Origin: Nematostella vectensis
Lineage: Eukaryota; Cnidaria; Anthozoa; Actiniaria; Edwardsiidae
Reading direction: 5' to 3'
Assembly: GCF_932526225.1 (NCBI RefSeq)
Contig: NC_064038.1
Coordinates: 2,482,001 to 2,546,000 of the forward strand
DNA length: 64,000 bases
Part shown: positions 6,377-21,127 of the stretch, piece after piece
Layout: the number at the start of each line of letters is the position of its first letter
Position numbering within the stretch: the first letter of the stretch is position 1
Notes under the pieces: generated by a model
What the model was told of the DNA's origin: nothing
Databases searched by the model: none
Seen by the model: only the letters and a program-made list of their open reading frames with translations
Program-made: the position numbers and the translations under genes

Positions 6377-9085
6377 CGTAGAGCTTAACCCCTCTCACTC
6401 CTGCGTAGGTTTCGGAAAAATAAGAAGAAAAAAAAAAACAAGAAAAACAAAAAACAAAAAAAAAGACCATCCAAACAACCGTCTGACTTTGGGGGGAGGA
6501 GTGTTGACTGGCCCTCCCCCTCGTGAATTTTTCTCCGGATCTCCGGATCAATTCCGTAATGGCATCCATCGGAGTATGGAAATGGACCTGGAGGATACAA
6601 GCCTGGTATACATCATACATCTAGCAAAATGAGCTTGCTAGATTTACTGATGTCAACATTAGAAGGGGGAGGGACACTCTTTTCATACAGTACAATATTG
6701 CAGTTGTTACCTATTATTGAATAAGTGGGTAACATGTCTTTGTTTATCAAACAAGGTCTATTTCTGAGACAAGCAAATTCAAGGGAGAGCTGTTGAAATA
6801 ACAGGGGAATGTTGAAGGAAAAACAATTATCTGATTAAAAAACTACTGTAGATTCCTTTGCACGAAGATAATAACAAACATAATTTTGATTGTTATTTAG
6901 GAGGAACGAGACGAGTTCTACAACATACTATGAAAAGTATGTATTACTCATCTAAATTATACAAGTAAAAAATTCTATTTAAAAAGATACTGTAAGTAAT
7001 TAGGTAAATCCTAAAACATGTATAACATGTACAACACACTAAAAACTCCATGGCTATTGACTGTTTTCTACTCACATGTTTTTACAGTATATACAATTTC
7101 ATTCTGGTACATCTTGTGGTCACTGTGCCATTTTCAGGGCTACACCCAAAGCACCTGTGCACCCCATCCACCTAAGGGTGTCGGCTGCACAGGTGTTCCT
7201 GATGAAGGAGGGTAAGGAGGGCAGGAAAAGGTTCTGCGACACCTTGCTTTTATGGACCCCTATGATTCCGAGTTGAGTGTGGCCCCTGTAGATGTTGACA
7301 GGTCAACCTCACAGCAACATGAAAGAAATGCCTAATATCTTATGCTTTACAGTGAGTGTTTTGCAGTCAAGTTGGTTTCTGTTAGTGGGTAAAAATTATT
7401 ATAAATAATTGTAATCATGACTATGGTCACACTGTACATATAGAACTGTAAATGAATAGAAAAAAAGTATATATTTCCAGTCAAACTACAGAATTGCATG
7501 ATAACCTTGAAAGTGTTGAATAAAAGACTGCAAAACCAACATCTTTTGTACTAGTTGCTTAGTTGGTTGAATTGACCACGGGCAATTTTAAGCTGAATTC
7601 CTCCTTCCCCCACTCCCCCACCCCAGAAAAAAAATAATAAAAGAAAACTAAAACTACAACAAAACCAACAGAGACCCCCTCCAGCTATTTTCTCTTATTT
7701 TTTTACAGCTATTTAAAGGGGCAGTGCCATGGTAAGTGCTTTCAATAGCTCTCTGAACCTGACACAATGAAATTTAGTAAACTCTAATACTGACTTATGA
7801 GCTTTTGGTACATGTGGGGGACTTAAATTCAAAGAAAATGACCACAAACTGTCAATAAACATAGTTTCTATAAAATATTGCTTTCAATAAAATATTGCAT
7901 ATTATTTTAACAAGGTATTGACAGCTTTTAAAAAGGTCAACTATTTGTAGGCGATTAAAAGCCTACAATAAACACTGACATGCGCAGTACCATGACGCTG
8001 TCCCTTTAAGTCTTTCATTGCCATAACGCCCTGAGACGCCTGTAAAATATAGGCCCAACTCCAAAACGTCAAAAATGCAAACTAAACATCACCAGACCCG
8101 GATACTCATAGATTCATCCAAGGCATAGACGACCTGCAAAAGCGCATCTAAGCAATGTAATAGAATTGACTCTTTTGTCAAAATATCAACCTTAATTGCT
8201 GACCAATTCGTAATAAAATGCTTAAACTTAGAAACATTTCTTACCAAAAAAGACACAAAATTCCGAACTACAAATAGAGACAAGCAAACACAGATCAAGT
8301 CACCAATAGATACCTTTATTGCGCTCCGTCAGGTCCCATTTTACAGCAATCAGTCACAATAATCAATGCTAGAACCTCCATTAGAAGCGAGTCACGGGTG
8401 AACGGGTTGAAGTGAAATACAGCTATACTTAGTCAGGGTAGACAGTATTGCGGATTTTTTCGATATTCTATGCGATTTTACAAACCTCTCCCCCTTACGT
8501 CTTTCATTGCATTTTTTATTTTTTTAATGAATATTTAGGCCGGTGAATAGCTTAATAAGCTCTACAAAGAAAAATAGAATCGCCAAATCGCACTTTTTTA
8601 ATTTCTATTTATTTTTGCTTTTTGCATGATATTAAAAAAACGGTTCCTAAAAAAACGTTTTTCTTTCTTCGCTTGTTTGATGTCCTGTACACGATAAAAG
8701 ACAATGCGCCCGTGCGTTACGATGCCACGCGCCGACATAGCGAGCCCCCAAGGGACTCAAGACGCCCAAATAGACCTGTATTTTTTTTCACCCTCTATCT
8801 CAGCGAGCTGTGCGTGGCGTAACCGTATTACAGGCCTGGGATCCTGGTTATTGTCCTCCCCATTAATGCGCGGGTCGGAATACCTTGCAAGAGTGTTGTA
8901 CAGCATATTCGCCGGAAATATCGGTGCTTGGGGCCTTCGGGTTCTTTACAGCCTTCCGTAAAAGCCTTGTGCTGCCATACCGATTGGGTAATCCGTATGT
9001 ATGGTTTCCGTTTTGTTTTTCAGGTCGGGTTCGATCCCATGCCAATGGCATTTTTTTTCTTTTTTTTTCTATTAATTTTTTTTTT
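6377..9085 (+). repeat. Tandem unit 3, class S, 2,709 bp
   Basis: The variable block is missing; the junction GAGTCAC|GGGTGAACGGG lies at 8395/8396. MITE 7717-8005. Marks shared with unit 7: CATTTTCAGGGCTAC near 7130, CACAGCAACATG at 7310 and AAAAAGATACTG near 6980. AGTGTTGAAT and AAACTACAAC are shared with units 7 and 9. Confidence 0.97.
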
Positions 9086-12000
9086 CGTAGAGCTTAACCC
9101 CTCTCACTCCTGCGTAGTTTTCGGAAAAATAAGAAGAAAAAAAAAACAAGAAAAAAAAAAAAAAAAAAAAACAGACCATCCAAACAACCGTCTGACTTTG
9201 GGGAGAGGAGTGTTGACTGGCCCTCCCCCTCGTGAATTTTTCTCCGGATCTCCGGATCAATTCCGTAATGGCATCCATCGGAGTATGGAAATGGACCTGG
9301 AGGATACAAGCCTGGTATACATCATACATCTAGCAAAATGAGCTTGCTAGATTTACTGATGTCAACATTAGAAGGGGGAGGGACACTCTTTTCATACAGT
9401 ACACTATTGCAGTTGTTACCTATTATTGAATAAGTGGGTAACATGTCTTTGTTTATCAAACAAGGTCTATTTCTGAGACAAGCAAATTCAAGGGAGAGCT
9501 GTTGAAATAACAGGGGAATGTTGAAGGAAAAACAATTATCTGATTAAAAAACTACTGTAGATTCCTTTGCACGAAGATAATAACAAACATAATTTTGATT
9601 GTTATTTAGGAGGAACGAGACGAGTTCTACAACATACTATGAAAAGTATGTATTACTCATCTAAATTATACAAGTTAAAAATTCTATTTAAAAAAATACT
9701 GTAAGTAATTAGGAAAATCCTAAAACATGTATAACATGTACAACACACTAAAAACTCCATGGCTATTGACTGTTTTCTACTCACATGTTTTTACAGTATA
9801 TACAATTTCATTCTGGTACATCTTGTGGTCACTGTGCCATCTTCAGGGCCACACCCAAAGCACCTGTGCACCCCATCCACCTAAGGGTGTCGGCTGCACA
9901 GGTGTTCCTGATGAAGGAGGGTAAGGAGGGCAGGAAAAGGTTCTGCGACACCTTGCTTTTATGGACCCCTATGATTCCGAGTTCAGTGTGGCCCCTGTAG
10001 ATGTTGACAGGTCAACCTCACAGCCACATGAAAGAAATGCCTAATATCTTATGCTTTACAGTGAGTGTTTTGCAGTCAAGTTGGTTTCTGTTAGTGGGTA
10101 AAAATTATTATAAATAATTGTAATCATGACTATGGTCACACTGTACATATAGAACTGTAAATGAATAGAAAAAAAGTATATATTTCCAGTCAAACTACAG
10201 AATTGCATGATAACCTTGAAAGTATTGAATAAAAGACTTCAAAACCAACATCTTTTGTACTAGTTGCTTAGTTGGTTGAATTGACCACGGGCAATTTTAA
10301 GCTGAATTCCTCCTTCCCCCACTCCCCCACCCCAGAAAAAAAATAATAAAAGAAAACTAAAACTAAAACAAAACCAACAGAGACCCCCTCCAGCTATTTT
10401 CTCTTATTTTTTTTTACAGCTATTTAAAGGGGCAGTGCCATGGTAAGTGCTTTCAATAGCTCTCTGAACCTGACACAATGAAATTTAGTAAACTCTAATA
10501 CTGACTTATGAGCTTTTGGTACATGTGGGGGACTTAAATTCAAAGAAAATGACCACAAACTGTCAATAAACATAGTTTCTATAAAATATTGCTTTCAATA
10601 AAATATTGCATATTATTTTAACAAGGTATTGACAGCTTTTAAAAAGGTCAACTATTTGTAGGCGATTAAAAGCCTACAATAAACACTGACATGCGCAGTA
10701 CCATGACGCTGTCCCTTTAAGTCTTTCATTGCCATAACGCCCTGAGACGCCTGTAAAATATAGGCCCAACTCCAAAACGTCAAAAATGCAAACTAAACAT
10801 CACCAGACCCGGATACTCATAGATTCATCCAAGGCATAGACGACCTGCAAAAGCGCATCTAAGCAATGTAATAGAATTGACTCTTTTGTCAAAATATCAA
10901 CCTTAATTGCTGACCAATTCGTAATAAAATGCTTAAACTTAGAAACATTTCTTACCAAAAAAGACACAAAATTCCGAACTACAAATAGAGACAAGCAAAC
11001 ACAGATCAAGTCACCAATAGATACCTTTATTGCGCTCCGTCAGGTCCCATTTTACAGCAACCAGTCACAATAATCAATGCTAGAACCTCCATTAGAAGCG
11101 AGTCACCATTGTTAGCCTATTTTGCATGCCTGCACTGCATCATGGGAGTCTTGGAAACACCTTGACAGACAGGCGGGCAATCTCCTCCAACAGAATCATA
11201 ACAGTTTTTTTTATAAGTCTCTTTGCCCCGAAGCCAAACAAAACATTTCCAGGTCCAAGAAACCCAGAATAAGCCTGAAAACAATTTTCAGTCAACGGTA
11301 GCTTAGCTTAACTGGTAGTGTTGGACTTGAAATAGGGGGGGGGGAGGTTTCTGTTTTCAGTTTGTTTTTCTTACAATGTTGCTCAAAAGTAACCAGGAGT
11401 GAAAGGGTTGAAGTGAAATACAGCTATACTTAGTCAGGGTAGACAGTATTGCGGATTTTTTCGATATTCTATGCGATTTTACAAACCTCTCCCCCTTACG
11501 TCTTTCATTGCATTTTTTATTTTTTTTTAATGAATATTTAGGCCGGTGAATAGCTTAATAAGATCTACAAAAAAAAATAGAATCGCCAAATCGCACTTTT
11601 TTTATTTCTATTTATTTTTGCTTTTTGCATGATATTAAAAAAACGGTTCCTAAAAAAACGTTTTTCTTTCTTCGCTTGTTTGATGTCCTGTACACGATAA
11701 AAGACAATGCGCCCGTGCGTTACGATGCCACGCGCCGACATAGCGAGCCCCCAAGGGACTCAAGACGCCCAAATAGACCTGTATTTTTTTTTCACCCTCT
11801 ATCTCAGCGAACTGTGCGTGGCGTAACCGTATTACAGGCCTGGGATCCTGGTTATTGTCCTCCCCATTAATGCGCGGGTTGGAATACCTTGCAAGAGTGT
11901 TGTACAGCATATTCGCCGGAAATATCGGTGCTTGGGGCCTTCGGGTTCTTTACAGCCTTCCGTAAAAGCCTTGTGCTGCCATACCGATTTGGTAATCCGT

Positions 12001-12091
12001 ATGTATGGTTTCCGTTTTGTTTTTCAGGTCGGGTTCGATCCCATGCCAATGGCATTTTTTTCTTTTTTTTTTTCTATTAATTTTTTTTTTT
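9086..12091 (+). repeat. Tandem unit 4, class M, 3,006 bp
   Basis: Head haplotype GGGGAGAGG/ACACTATTGC; also GGAAAATCC near 9712 and GACTTCAAAACC near 10236. It keeps both copies of the 9-bp AAGGAGGGY tandem, unlike the other ACACTATTGC units. MITE 10428-10716. Tail GCGGGTTGG with CGATTTGGTAA. Private change AGTTAAAAATTC at 9673. Confidence 0.97.
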
Positions 12092-15000
12092 CGTAGAGCT
12101 TAACCCCTCTCACTCCTGCGTAGTTTTTGGAAAAATAAGAAGAAAAAAAAAACAAGAAAAAAACAAACAAAAAAAAACAGACCATCCAAACAACCGTCTG
12201 ACTTTGGGGGGAGGAGTGTTGACTGGCCCTCCCCCTCGTGAATTTTTCTCCGGATCTCCGGATCAATTCCGTAATGGCATCCATCGGTGTATGGAAATGG
12301 ACCTGGAGGATACAAGCCTGGTATACATCATACATCTAGCAAAATGAGCTTGCTAGATTTACTGATGTCAACATTAGAAGGGGGAGGGACACTCTTTTCA
12401 TACAGTACAATATTGCAGTTGTTACCTATTATTGAATAAGTGGGTAACATGTCTTTGTTTATCAAACAAGGTCTATTTCTGAGACAAGCAAATTCAAGGG
12501 AGAGCTGTTGAAATAACAGGGGAATGTTGAAGGAAAAACAATTATCTGATTAAAAAACTACTGTAGATTCCTTTGCACGAAGATAATAACAAACATAATT
12601 TTGATTGTTATTTAGGAGGAACGAGACGAGTTCTACAACATACTATGAAAAGTATGTATTACTCATCTAAATTATACAAGTAAAAAATTCTATTTAAAAA
12701 AATACTGTAAGTAATTAGGTAAATCCTAAAACATGTATAACATGTACAACACACTAAAAACTCCATGGCTATTGACTGTTTTCTACTCACATGTTTTTAC
12801 AGTATATACAATTTCATTCTGGTACATCTTGTGGTCACTGTGCCATCTTCAGGGCCACACCCAAAGCACCTGTGCACCCCATCCACCTAAGGGTGTCGGC
12901 TGCACAGGTGTTCCTGATAAAGGAGGGTAAGGAGGGCAGGAAAAGGTTCTGCGACACCTTGCTTTTATGGACCCCTATGATTCCGAGTTGAGTGTGGCCC
13001 CTGTAGATGTTGACAGGTCAACCTCACAGCCACATGAAAGAAATGCCTAATATCTTATGCTTTACAGTGAGTGTTTTGCAGTCAAGTTGGTTTCTGTTAG
13101 TGGGTAAAAATTATTATAAATAATTGTAATAATGACTATGGTCACACTGTACATATAGAACTGTAAATGAATAGAAAAAAAGTATATATTTCCAATCAAA
13201 CTACAGAATTGCATGATAACCTTGAAAGTATTGAATAAAAGACTGCAAAACCAACATCTTTTGTACTAGTTGCTTAGTTGGTTGAATTGACCACGGGCAA
13301 TTTTAAGCTGAATTCCTCCTTCCCCCACTCCCCCACCCCAGAAAAAAAATAATAAAAGAAAACTAAAACTAAAACAAAACCAAAAGAGACCCCCTCCAGC
13401 TATTTTCTCTTATTTTTTTTACAGCTATTTAAAGGGGCAGTGCCATGGTAAGTGCTTTCAATAGCTCTCTGAACCTGACACAATGAAATTTAGTAAACTC
13501 TAATACTGACTTATGAGCTTTTGGTACATGTGGGGGACTTAAATTCAAAGAAAATGACCACAAACTGTCAATAAACATAGTTTCTATAAAATATTGCTTT
13601 CAATAAAATATTGCATATTATTTTAACAAGGTATTGACAGCTTTTAAAAAGGTCAACTATTTGTAGGCGATTAAAAGCCTACAATAAACACTGACATGCG
13701 CAGTACCATGACGCTGTCCCTTTAAGTCTTTCATTGCCATAACGCCCTGAGACGCCTGTAAAATATAGGCCCAACTCCAAAACGTCAAAAATGCAAACTA
13801 AACATCACCAGACCCGGATACTCATAGATTCATCCAAGGCATAGACGACCTGCAAAAGCGCATCTAAGCAATGTAATAGAATTGACTCTTTTGTCAAAAT
13901 ATCAACCTTAATTGCTGACCAATTCGTAATAAAATGCTTAAACTTAGAAACATTTCTTACCAAAAAAGACACAAAATTCCGAACTACAAATAGAGACAAG
14001 CAAACACAGATCAAGTCACCAATAGATACCTTTATTGCGCTCCGTCAGGTCCCATTTTACAGCAATCAGTCACAATAATCAATGCTAGAACCTCCATTAG
14101 AAGCGAGTCACCATTGTAAGCCTATTTTGCATGCCTGCACTGCATCATGGGAGTCTTGGAAACACCTTGACAGACAGGCGGGCAATCTCCTCCAACAGAA
14201 TCATAACAGTTTTTTTATAAGTCTCTTTGCCCCGAAGCCAAACAAAACATTTCCAGGTCCAAGAAACCCAGAATAAGCCTGAAAACAATTTTCAGTCAAC
14301 AGTAGCTTAGCTTAACTGGTAGTGTTGGACTTGAAATAAGGGGGGGGGGGGGGGGGGAGGTTTCTGTTTTCAGTCTGTTTTTCTTACAATGTTGCTCAAA
14401 AGTAACCAGGAGTGAAAGGGTTGAAGTGAAATACAGCTATACTTAGTCAGGGTAGACAGTATTGCGGATTTTTTCGATATTCTATGCGATTTTACAAACC
14501 TCTCCCCCTTACGTCTTTCATTGCATTTTTTATTTTTTTTAATGAATATTTAGGCCGGTGAATAGCTTAATAAGCTCTACAAAGAAAAATAGAATCGCCA
14601 AATCGCACTTTTTTTATTTCTATTTATTTTTGCTTTTTGCATGATATTAAAAAAACGGTTCCTAAAAAAACGTTTTTCTTTCTTCGCTTGTTTGATGTCC
14701 TGTACACGATAAAAGACAATGCGCCCGTGCGTTACGATGCCACGCGCCGACATAGCGAGCCCCCAAGGGACTCAAGACGCCCAAATAGACCTGTATTTTT
14801 TTTCACCCTCTATCTCAGCGAGCTGTGCGTGGCGTAACCGTATTACAGGCCTGGGATCCTGGTTATTGTCCTCCCCATTAATGCGCGGGTCGGAATACCT
14901 TGCAAGAGTGTTGTACAGCATATTCGCCGGAAATATCGGTGCTTGGGGCCTTCGGGTTCTTTACAGCCTTCCGTAAAAGCCTTGTACTGCCATACCGATT

Positions 15001-15098
15001 GGGTAATCCGTATGTATGGTTTCCGTTTTGTTTTTCAGGTCGGGTTCGATCCCATGCCAATGGCATTTTTTTCTTTTTTTTTCATTAATTTTTTTTTT
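12092..15098 (+). repeat. Tandem unit 5, class M, 3,007 bp
   Basis: Positional counterpart of unit 1 in the second 12-kb copy. The head has GGTGTATGG instead of GGAGTATGG, so it is a mosaic. The tail has TTGTACTGCC and TTCATTAATT as in unit 1. MITE 13433-13721. The G run expands to 18, the longest seen. Private: CCTGATAAAGG at 12912 and GTAATAATGAC near 13127. Confidence 0.97.
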
Positions 15099-18000
15099 CG
15101 TAGAGCTTAACCCCTCTCACTCCTGCGTAGTTTTCGGAAAAATAAGAAGAAAAAAAAACAAGAAAAAAAAAAAAAAAAAAAAAACAGACCATCCAAACAA
15201 CCGTCTGACTTTGGGGAGAGGAGTGTTGACTGGCCCTCCCCCTCGTGAATTTTTCTCCGGATCTCCGGATCAATTCCGTAATGGCATCCATCGGAGTATG
15301 GAAATGGACCTGGAGGATACAAGCCTGGTATACATCATACATCTAGCAAAATGAGCTTGCTAGATTTACTGATGTCAACATTAGAAGGGGGAGGGACACT
15401 CTTTTCATACAGTACAATATTGCAGTTGTTACCTATTATTGAATAAGTGGGTAACATGTCTTTGTTTATCAAACAAGGTCTATTTCTGAGACAAGCAAAT
15501 TCAAGGGAGAGCTGTTGAAATAACAGGGGAATGTTGAAGGAAAAACAATTATCTGATTAAAAAACTACTGTAGATTCCTTTGCACGAAGATAATAACAAA
15601 CATAATTTTGATTGTTATTTAGGAGGAACGAGACGAGTTCTACAACATACTATGAAAAGTATGTATTACTCATCTAAATTATACAAGTAAAAAATTCTAT
15701 TTAAAAAAATACTGTAAGTAATTAGGTAAATCCTAAAACATGTATAACATGTACAACACACTAAAAACTCCATGGCTATTGACTGTTTTCTACTCACATG
15801 TTTTTACAGTATATACAATTTCATTCTGGTACATCTTGTGGTCACTGTGCCATCTTCAGGGCCACACCCAAAGCACCTGTGCACCCCATCCACCTAAGGG
15901 TGTCGGCTGCACAGGTGTTCCTGATGAAGGAGGGTAAGGAGGGCAGGAAAAGGTTCTGCGACACCTTGCTTTTATGGACCCCTATGATTCCGAGTTGAGT
16001 TTGGCCCCTGTAGATGTTGACAGGTCAACCTCACAGCCACATGAAAGAAATGCCTAATATCTTATGCTTTACAGTGAGTGTTTTGCAGTCAAGTTTGTTT
16101 CTGTTAATGGGTAAAAATTATTATAAATAATTGTAATCATGACTATGGTCACACTGTACATATAGAACTGTAAATGAATAGAAAAAAAGTATATATTTCC
16201 AGTCAAACTACAGAATTGCATGATAACCTTGAAAGTATTGAATAAAAGACTGCAAAACCAACATCTTTTGTACTAGTTGCTTAGTTGGTTGAATTGACCA
16301 CGGGCAATTTTAAGCTGAATTCCTCCTTCCCCCACTCCCCCACCCCAGAAAAAAAATAATAAAAGAAAACTAAAACTAAAACAAAACCAAAAGAGACCCC
16401 CTCCAGCTATTTTCTCTTATTTTTTTTACAGCTATTTAAAGGGGCAGTGCCATGGTAAGTGCTTTCAATAGCTCTCCGAACCTGACACAATGAAATTTAG
16501 TAAACTCTAATACTGACTTATGAGCTTTTGGTACATGTGGGGGACTTAAATTCAAAGAAAATGACCACAAACTGTCAATAAACATAGTTTCTATAAAATA
16601 TTGCTTTCAATAAAATATTGCATATTATTTTAACAAGGTATTGACAGCTTTTAAAAAGGTCAACTATTTGTAGGCGATTAAAAGCCTACAATAAACACTG
16701 ACATGCGCAGTACCATGACGCTGTCCCTTTAAGTCTTTCATTGCCATAACGCCCTGAGACGCCTGTAAAATATAGGCCCAACTCCAAAACGTCAAAAATG
16801 CAAACTAAACATCACCAGACCCGGATACTCATAGATTCATCCAAGGCATAGACGACCTGCAAAAGCGCATCTAAGCAATGTAATAGAATTGACTCTTTTG
16901 TCAAAATATCAACCTTAATTGCTGACCAATTCGTAATAAAATGCTTAAACTTAGAAACATTTCTTACCAAAAAAGACACAAAATTCCGAACTACAAATAG
17001 AGACAAGCAAACACAGATCAAGTCACCAATAGATACCTTTATTGCGCTCCGTCAGGTCCCATTTTACAGCAATCAGTCACAATAATCAATGCTAGAACCT
17101 CCATTAGAAGCGAGTCACCATTGTTAGCCTATTTTGCATGCCTGCACTGCATCATGGGAGTCTTGGAAACACCTTGACAGACAGGCGGGCAATCTCCTCC
17201 AACAGAATCATAACAGTTTTTTTTATAAGTCTCTTTGCCCCGAAGCCAAACAAAACATTTCCAGGTCCAAGAAACCCAGAATAAGACTGAAAACAATTTT
17301 TGAATAAGGTTGGGTAGCAAAGATGGCTCACAATGGAGAGTATGAGGCCATTCACCAGAAAATTCCTTTCTCACTTGGTGAAGCCCAGACAAGGAATTAT
17401 CCCATTGAATCAACCTCAGCGTGCAAACATCCATGAGCACAGCATTTGATATGCCCAAAAAGACTTCATGATGTCCTAAGGCACTATCCAGATGTGAAAA
17501 AGCTGTAATTTTTAAGCAAATTACAAGCAAAACTGTTATAAGCAAGAGGCTGTAGCAGTGCCGTCGCTACAAAGAAAAGGCACCGCAGTGCATTGTTGGA
17601 AAGTTCAAGGTATACCGTCTTGGGTCAGCGGTAGCTTAGCTTAACTGGTAGTGTTGGACTTGAAATAGGGGGGGAGGTTTCTGTTTTCAGTCTGTTTTTC
17701 TTACAATGTTGCTCAAAAGTAACCAGGAGTGAAAGGGTTGAAGTGAAATACAGCTATACTTAGTCAGGGTAGACAGTATTGCTGATTTTTTCGATATTCT
17801 ATGCGATTTTACAAACCTCTCCCCCTTACGTCTTTCATTGCATTTTTATTTTTTTTAATGAGTATTTAGGCCGGTGAATAGCTTAATAAGCTCTACAAAG
17901 AAAAATAGAATCGCCAAATCGCACTTTTTTTATTTCTATTTATTTTTTGCTTTTTGCATGATATTAAAAAAACGGTTCCTTAAAAAAACGTTTTTGTTTC

Positions 18001-18418
18001 TTCGCTTGTTTGATGTCCTGTACACGATAAAAGACAATGCGCCCGTGCGTTACGATGCCACGCGCCGACATAGCGAGCCCCCAAGGGACTCAAGACGCCC
18101 AAATAGACCTGTATTTTTTTCCACCCTCTATCTCAGCGAGCTGTGCGTGGCGTAACCGTATTACAGGCCTGGGATCCTGGTTATTGTCCTCCCCATTAAT
18201 GCGCGGGTCGGAATACCTTGCAAGAGTGTTGTACAGCATATTCGCCGTAAATATCGGTGCTTGGGGCCTTCGGGTTCTTTACAGCCTTCCGTAAAAGCCT
18301 TGTGCTGCCATACCGATTGGGTAATCCGTATGTATGGTTTCCGTTTTGTTTTTCAGGTCGGGTTCGATCCCATGCCAATGGCATTTTTTTCTTTTTTTTT
18401 TTCTATTAAATTTTTTTT
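15099..18418 (+). repeat. Tandem unit 6, class L, 3,320 bp
   Basis: Second long unit; its extra segment is at about 17301-17624. MITE 16440-16728. It shares all class L diagnostic bases with unit 2. Private: GTTAATGGGTAAA near 16102 and GAGTTTGGCCCC near 15996. Confidence 0.97.
17301..17624 (+). repeat. Class L-specific segment (unit 6)
   Basis: Same segment as in unit 2, with the same minus-strand ORF (17129-17545) and identical predicted peptide. It lies 12.04 kb downstream, which fits block duplication rather than an independent insertion. Confidence 0.7.
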
Positions 18419-21127
18419 CGTAGAGCTTAACCCCTCTCACTCCTGCGTAGTTTTCGGAAAAATAAGAAGAAAAAAAAAAAACAAGAAAAACAAAAAACAA
18501 AAAAAAAGACCATCCAAACAACCGTCTGACTTTGGGGGGAGGAGTGTTGACTGGCCCTCCCCCTCGTGAATTTTTCTCCGGATCTCCGGATCAATTCCGT
18601 AATGGCATCCATCGGAGTATGGAAATGGACCTGGAGGATACAAGCCTGGTATACATCATACATCTAGCAAAATGAGCTTGCTAGATTTACTGATGTCAAC
18701 ATTAGAAGGGGGAGGGACACTCTTTTCATACAGTACAATATTGCAGTTGTTACCTATTATTGAATAAGTGGGTAACATGTCTTTGTTTATCAAACAAGGT
18801 CTATTTCTGAGACAAGCAAATTCAAGGGAGAGCTGTTGAAATAACAGGGGAATGTTGAAGGAAAAACAATTATCTGATTAAAAAACTACTGTAGATTCCT
18901 TTGCACGAAGATAATAACAAACATAATTTTGATTGTTATTTAGGAGGAACGAGACGAGTTCTACAACATACTATGAAAAGTATGTATTACTCATCTAAAT
19001 TATACAAGTAAAAAATTCTATTTAAAAAGATACTGTAAGTAATTAGGTAAATCCTAAAACATGTATAACATGTACAACACACTAAAAACTCCATGGCTAT
19101 TGACTGTTTTCTACTCACATGTTTTTACAGTATATACAATTTCATTCTGGTACATCTTGTGGTCACTGTGCCATTTTCAGGGCTACACCCAAAGCACCTG
19201 TGCACCCCATCCACCTAAGGGTGTCGGCTGCACAGGTGTTCCTGATGAAGGAGGGTAAGGAGGGCAGGAAAAGGTTCTGCGACACCTTGCTTTTATGGAC
19301 CCCTATGATTCCGAGTTGAGTGTGGCCCCTGTAGATGTTGACAGGTCAACCTCACAGCAACATGAAAGAAATGCCTAATATCTTATGCTTTACAGTGAGT
19401 GTTTTGCAGTCAAGTTGGTTTCTGTTAGTGGGTAAAAATTATTATAAATAATTGTAATCATGACTATGGTCACACTGTACATATAGAACTGTAAATGAAT
19501 AGAAAAAAAGTATATATTTCCAGTCAAACTACAGAATTGCATGATAACCTTGAAAGTGTTGAATAAAAGACTGCAAAACCAACATCTTTTGTACTAGTTG
19601 CTTAGTTGGTTGAATTGACCACGGGCAATTTTAAGCTGAATTCCTCCTTCCCCCACTCCCCCACCCCAGAAAAAAAATAATAAAAGAAAACTAAAACTAC
19701 AACAAAACCAACAGAGACCCCCTCCAGCTATTTTCTCTTATTTTTTACAGCTATTTAAAGGGGCAGTGCCATGGTAAGTGCTTTCAATAGCTCTCTGAAC
19801 CTGACACAATGAAATTTAGTAAACTCTAATACTGACTTATGAGCTTTTGGTACATGTGGGGGACTTAAATTCAAAGAAAATGACCACAAACTGTCAATAA
19901 ACATAGTTTCTATAAAATATTGCTTTCAATAAAATATTGCATATTATTTTAACAAGGTATTGACAGCTTTTAAAAAGGTCAACTATTTGTAGGCGATTAA
20001 AAGCCTACAATAAACACTGACATGCGCAGTACCATGACGCTGTCCCTTTAAGTCTTTCATTGCCATAACGCCCTGAGACGCCTGTAAAATATAGGCCCAA
20101 CTCCAAAACGTCAAAAATGCAAACTAAACATCACCAGACCCGGATACTCATAGATTCATCCAAGGCATAGACGACCTGCAAAAGCGCATCTAAGCAATGT
20201 AATAGAATTGACTCTTTTGTCAAAATATCAACCTTAATTGCTGACCAATTCGTAATAAAATGCTTAAACTTAGAAACATTTCTTACCAAAAAAGACACAA
20301 AATTCCGAACTACAAATAGAGACAAGCAAACACAGATCAAGTCACCAATAGATACCTTTATTGCGCTCCGTCAGGTCCCATTTTACAGCAATCAGTCACA
20401 ATAATCAATGCTAGAACCTCCATTAGAAGCGAGTCACGGGTGAACGGGTTGAAGTGAAATACAGCTATACTTAGTCAGGGTAGACAGTATTGCGGATTTT
20501 TTCGATATTCTATGCGATTTTACAAACCTCTCCCCCTTACGTCTTTCATTGCATTTTTTATTTTTTTAATGAATATTTAGGCCGGTGAATAGCTTAATAA
20601 GCTCTACAAAGAAAAATAGAATCGCCAAATCGCACTTTTTTAATTTCTATTTATTTTTGCTTTTTGCATGATATTAAAAAAACGGTTCCTAAAAAAACGT
20701 TTTTCTTTCTTCGCTTGTTTGATGTCCTGTACACGATAAAAGACAATGCGCCCGTGCGTTACGATGCCACGCGCCGACATAGCGAGCCCCCAAGGGACTC
20801 AAGACGCCCAAATAGACCTGTATTTTTTTTCACCCTCTATCTCAGCGAGCTGTGCGTGGCGTAACCGTATTACAGGCCTGGGATCCTGGTTATTGTCCTC
20901 CCCATTAATGCGCGGGTCGGAATACCTTGCAAGAGTGTTGTACAGCATATTCGCCGGAAATATCGGTGCTTGGGGCCTTCGGGTTCTTTACAGCCTTCCG
21001 TAAAAGCCTTGTGCTGCCATACCGATTGGGTAATCCGTATGTATGGTTTCCGTTTTGTTTTTCAGGTCGGGTTCGATCCCATGCCAATGGCATTTTTTTT
21101 CTTTTTTTTTCTATTAATTTTTTTTTT
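18419..21127 (+). repeat. Tandem unit 7, class S, 2,709 bp
   Basis: Counterpart of unit 3 and the same length. Deletion junction at 20437/20438. MITE 19759-20047. The T run before the MITE is short. It shares CATTTTCAGGGCTAC and CACAGCAACATG with unit 3 alone. Confidence 0.97.

Larger units (their letters stand above)
42..12091 (+). repeat. Higher-order repeat copy 1: units 1-4 (M-L-S-M), 12,050 bp
   Basis: The order and sizes of the four units (3006, 3329, 2709, 3006) match the next four (3007, 3320, 2709, 3005). Each positional pair shares bases absent or rare elsewhere: TTGTACTGCC in units 1/5, the class L segment and TATTGCTGAT in 2/6, CACAGCAACATG in 3/7, ACACTATTGC in 4/8. I infer duplication of a four-unit block, followed by local exchange (unit 5 head, the 9-mer in unit 8). 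Confidence 0.85.
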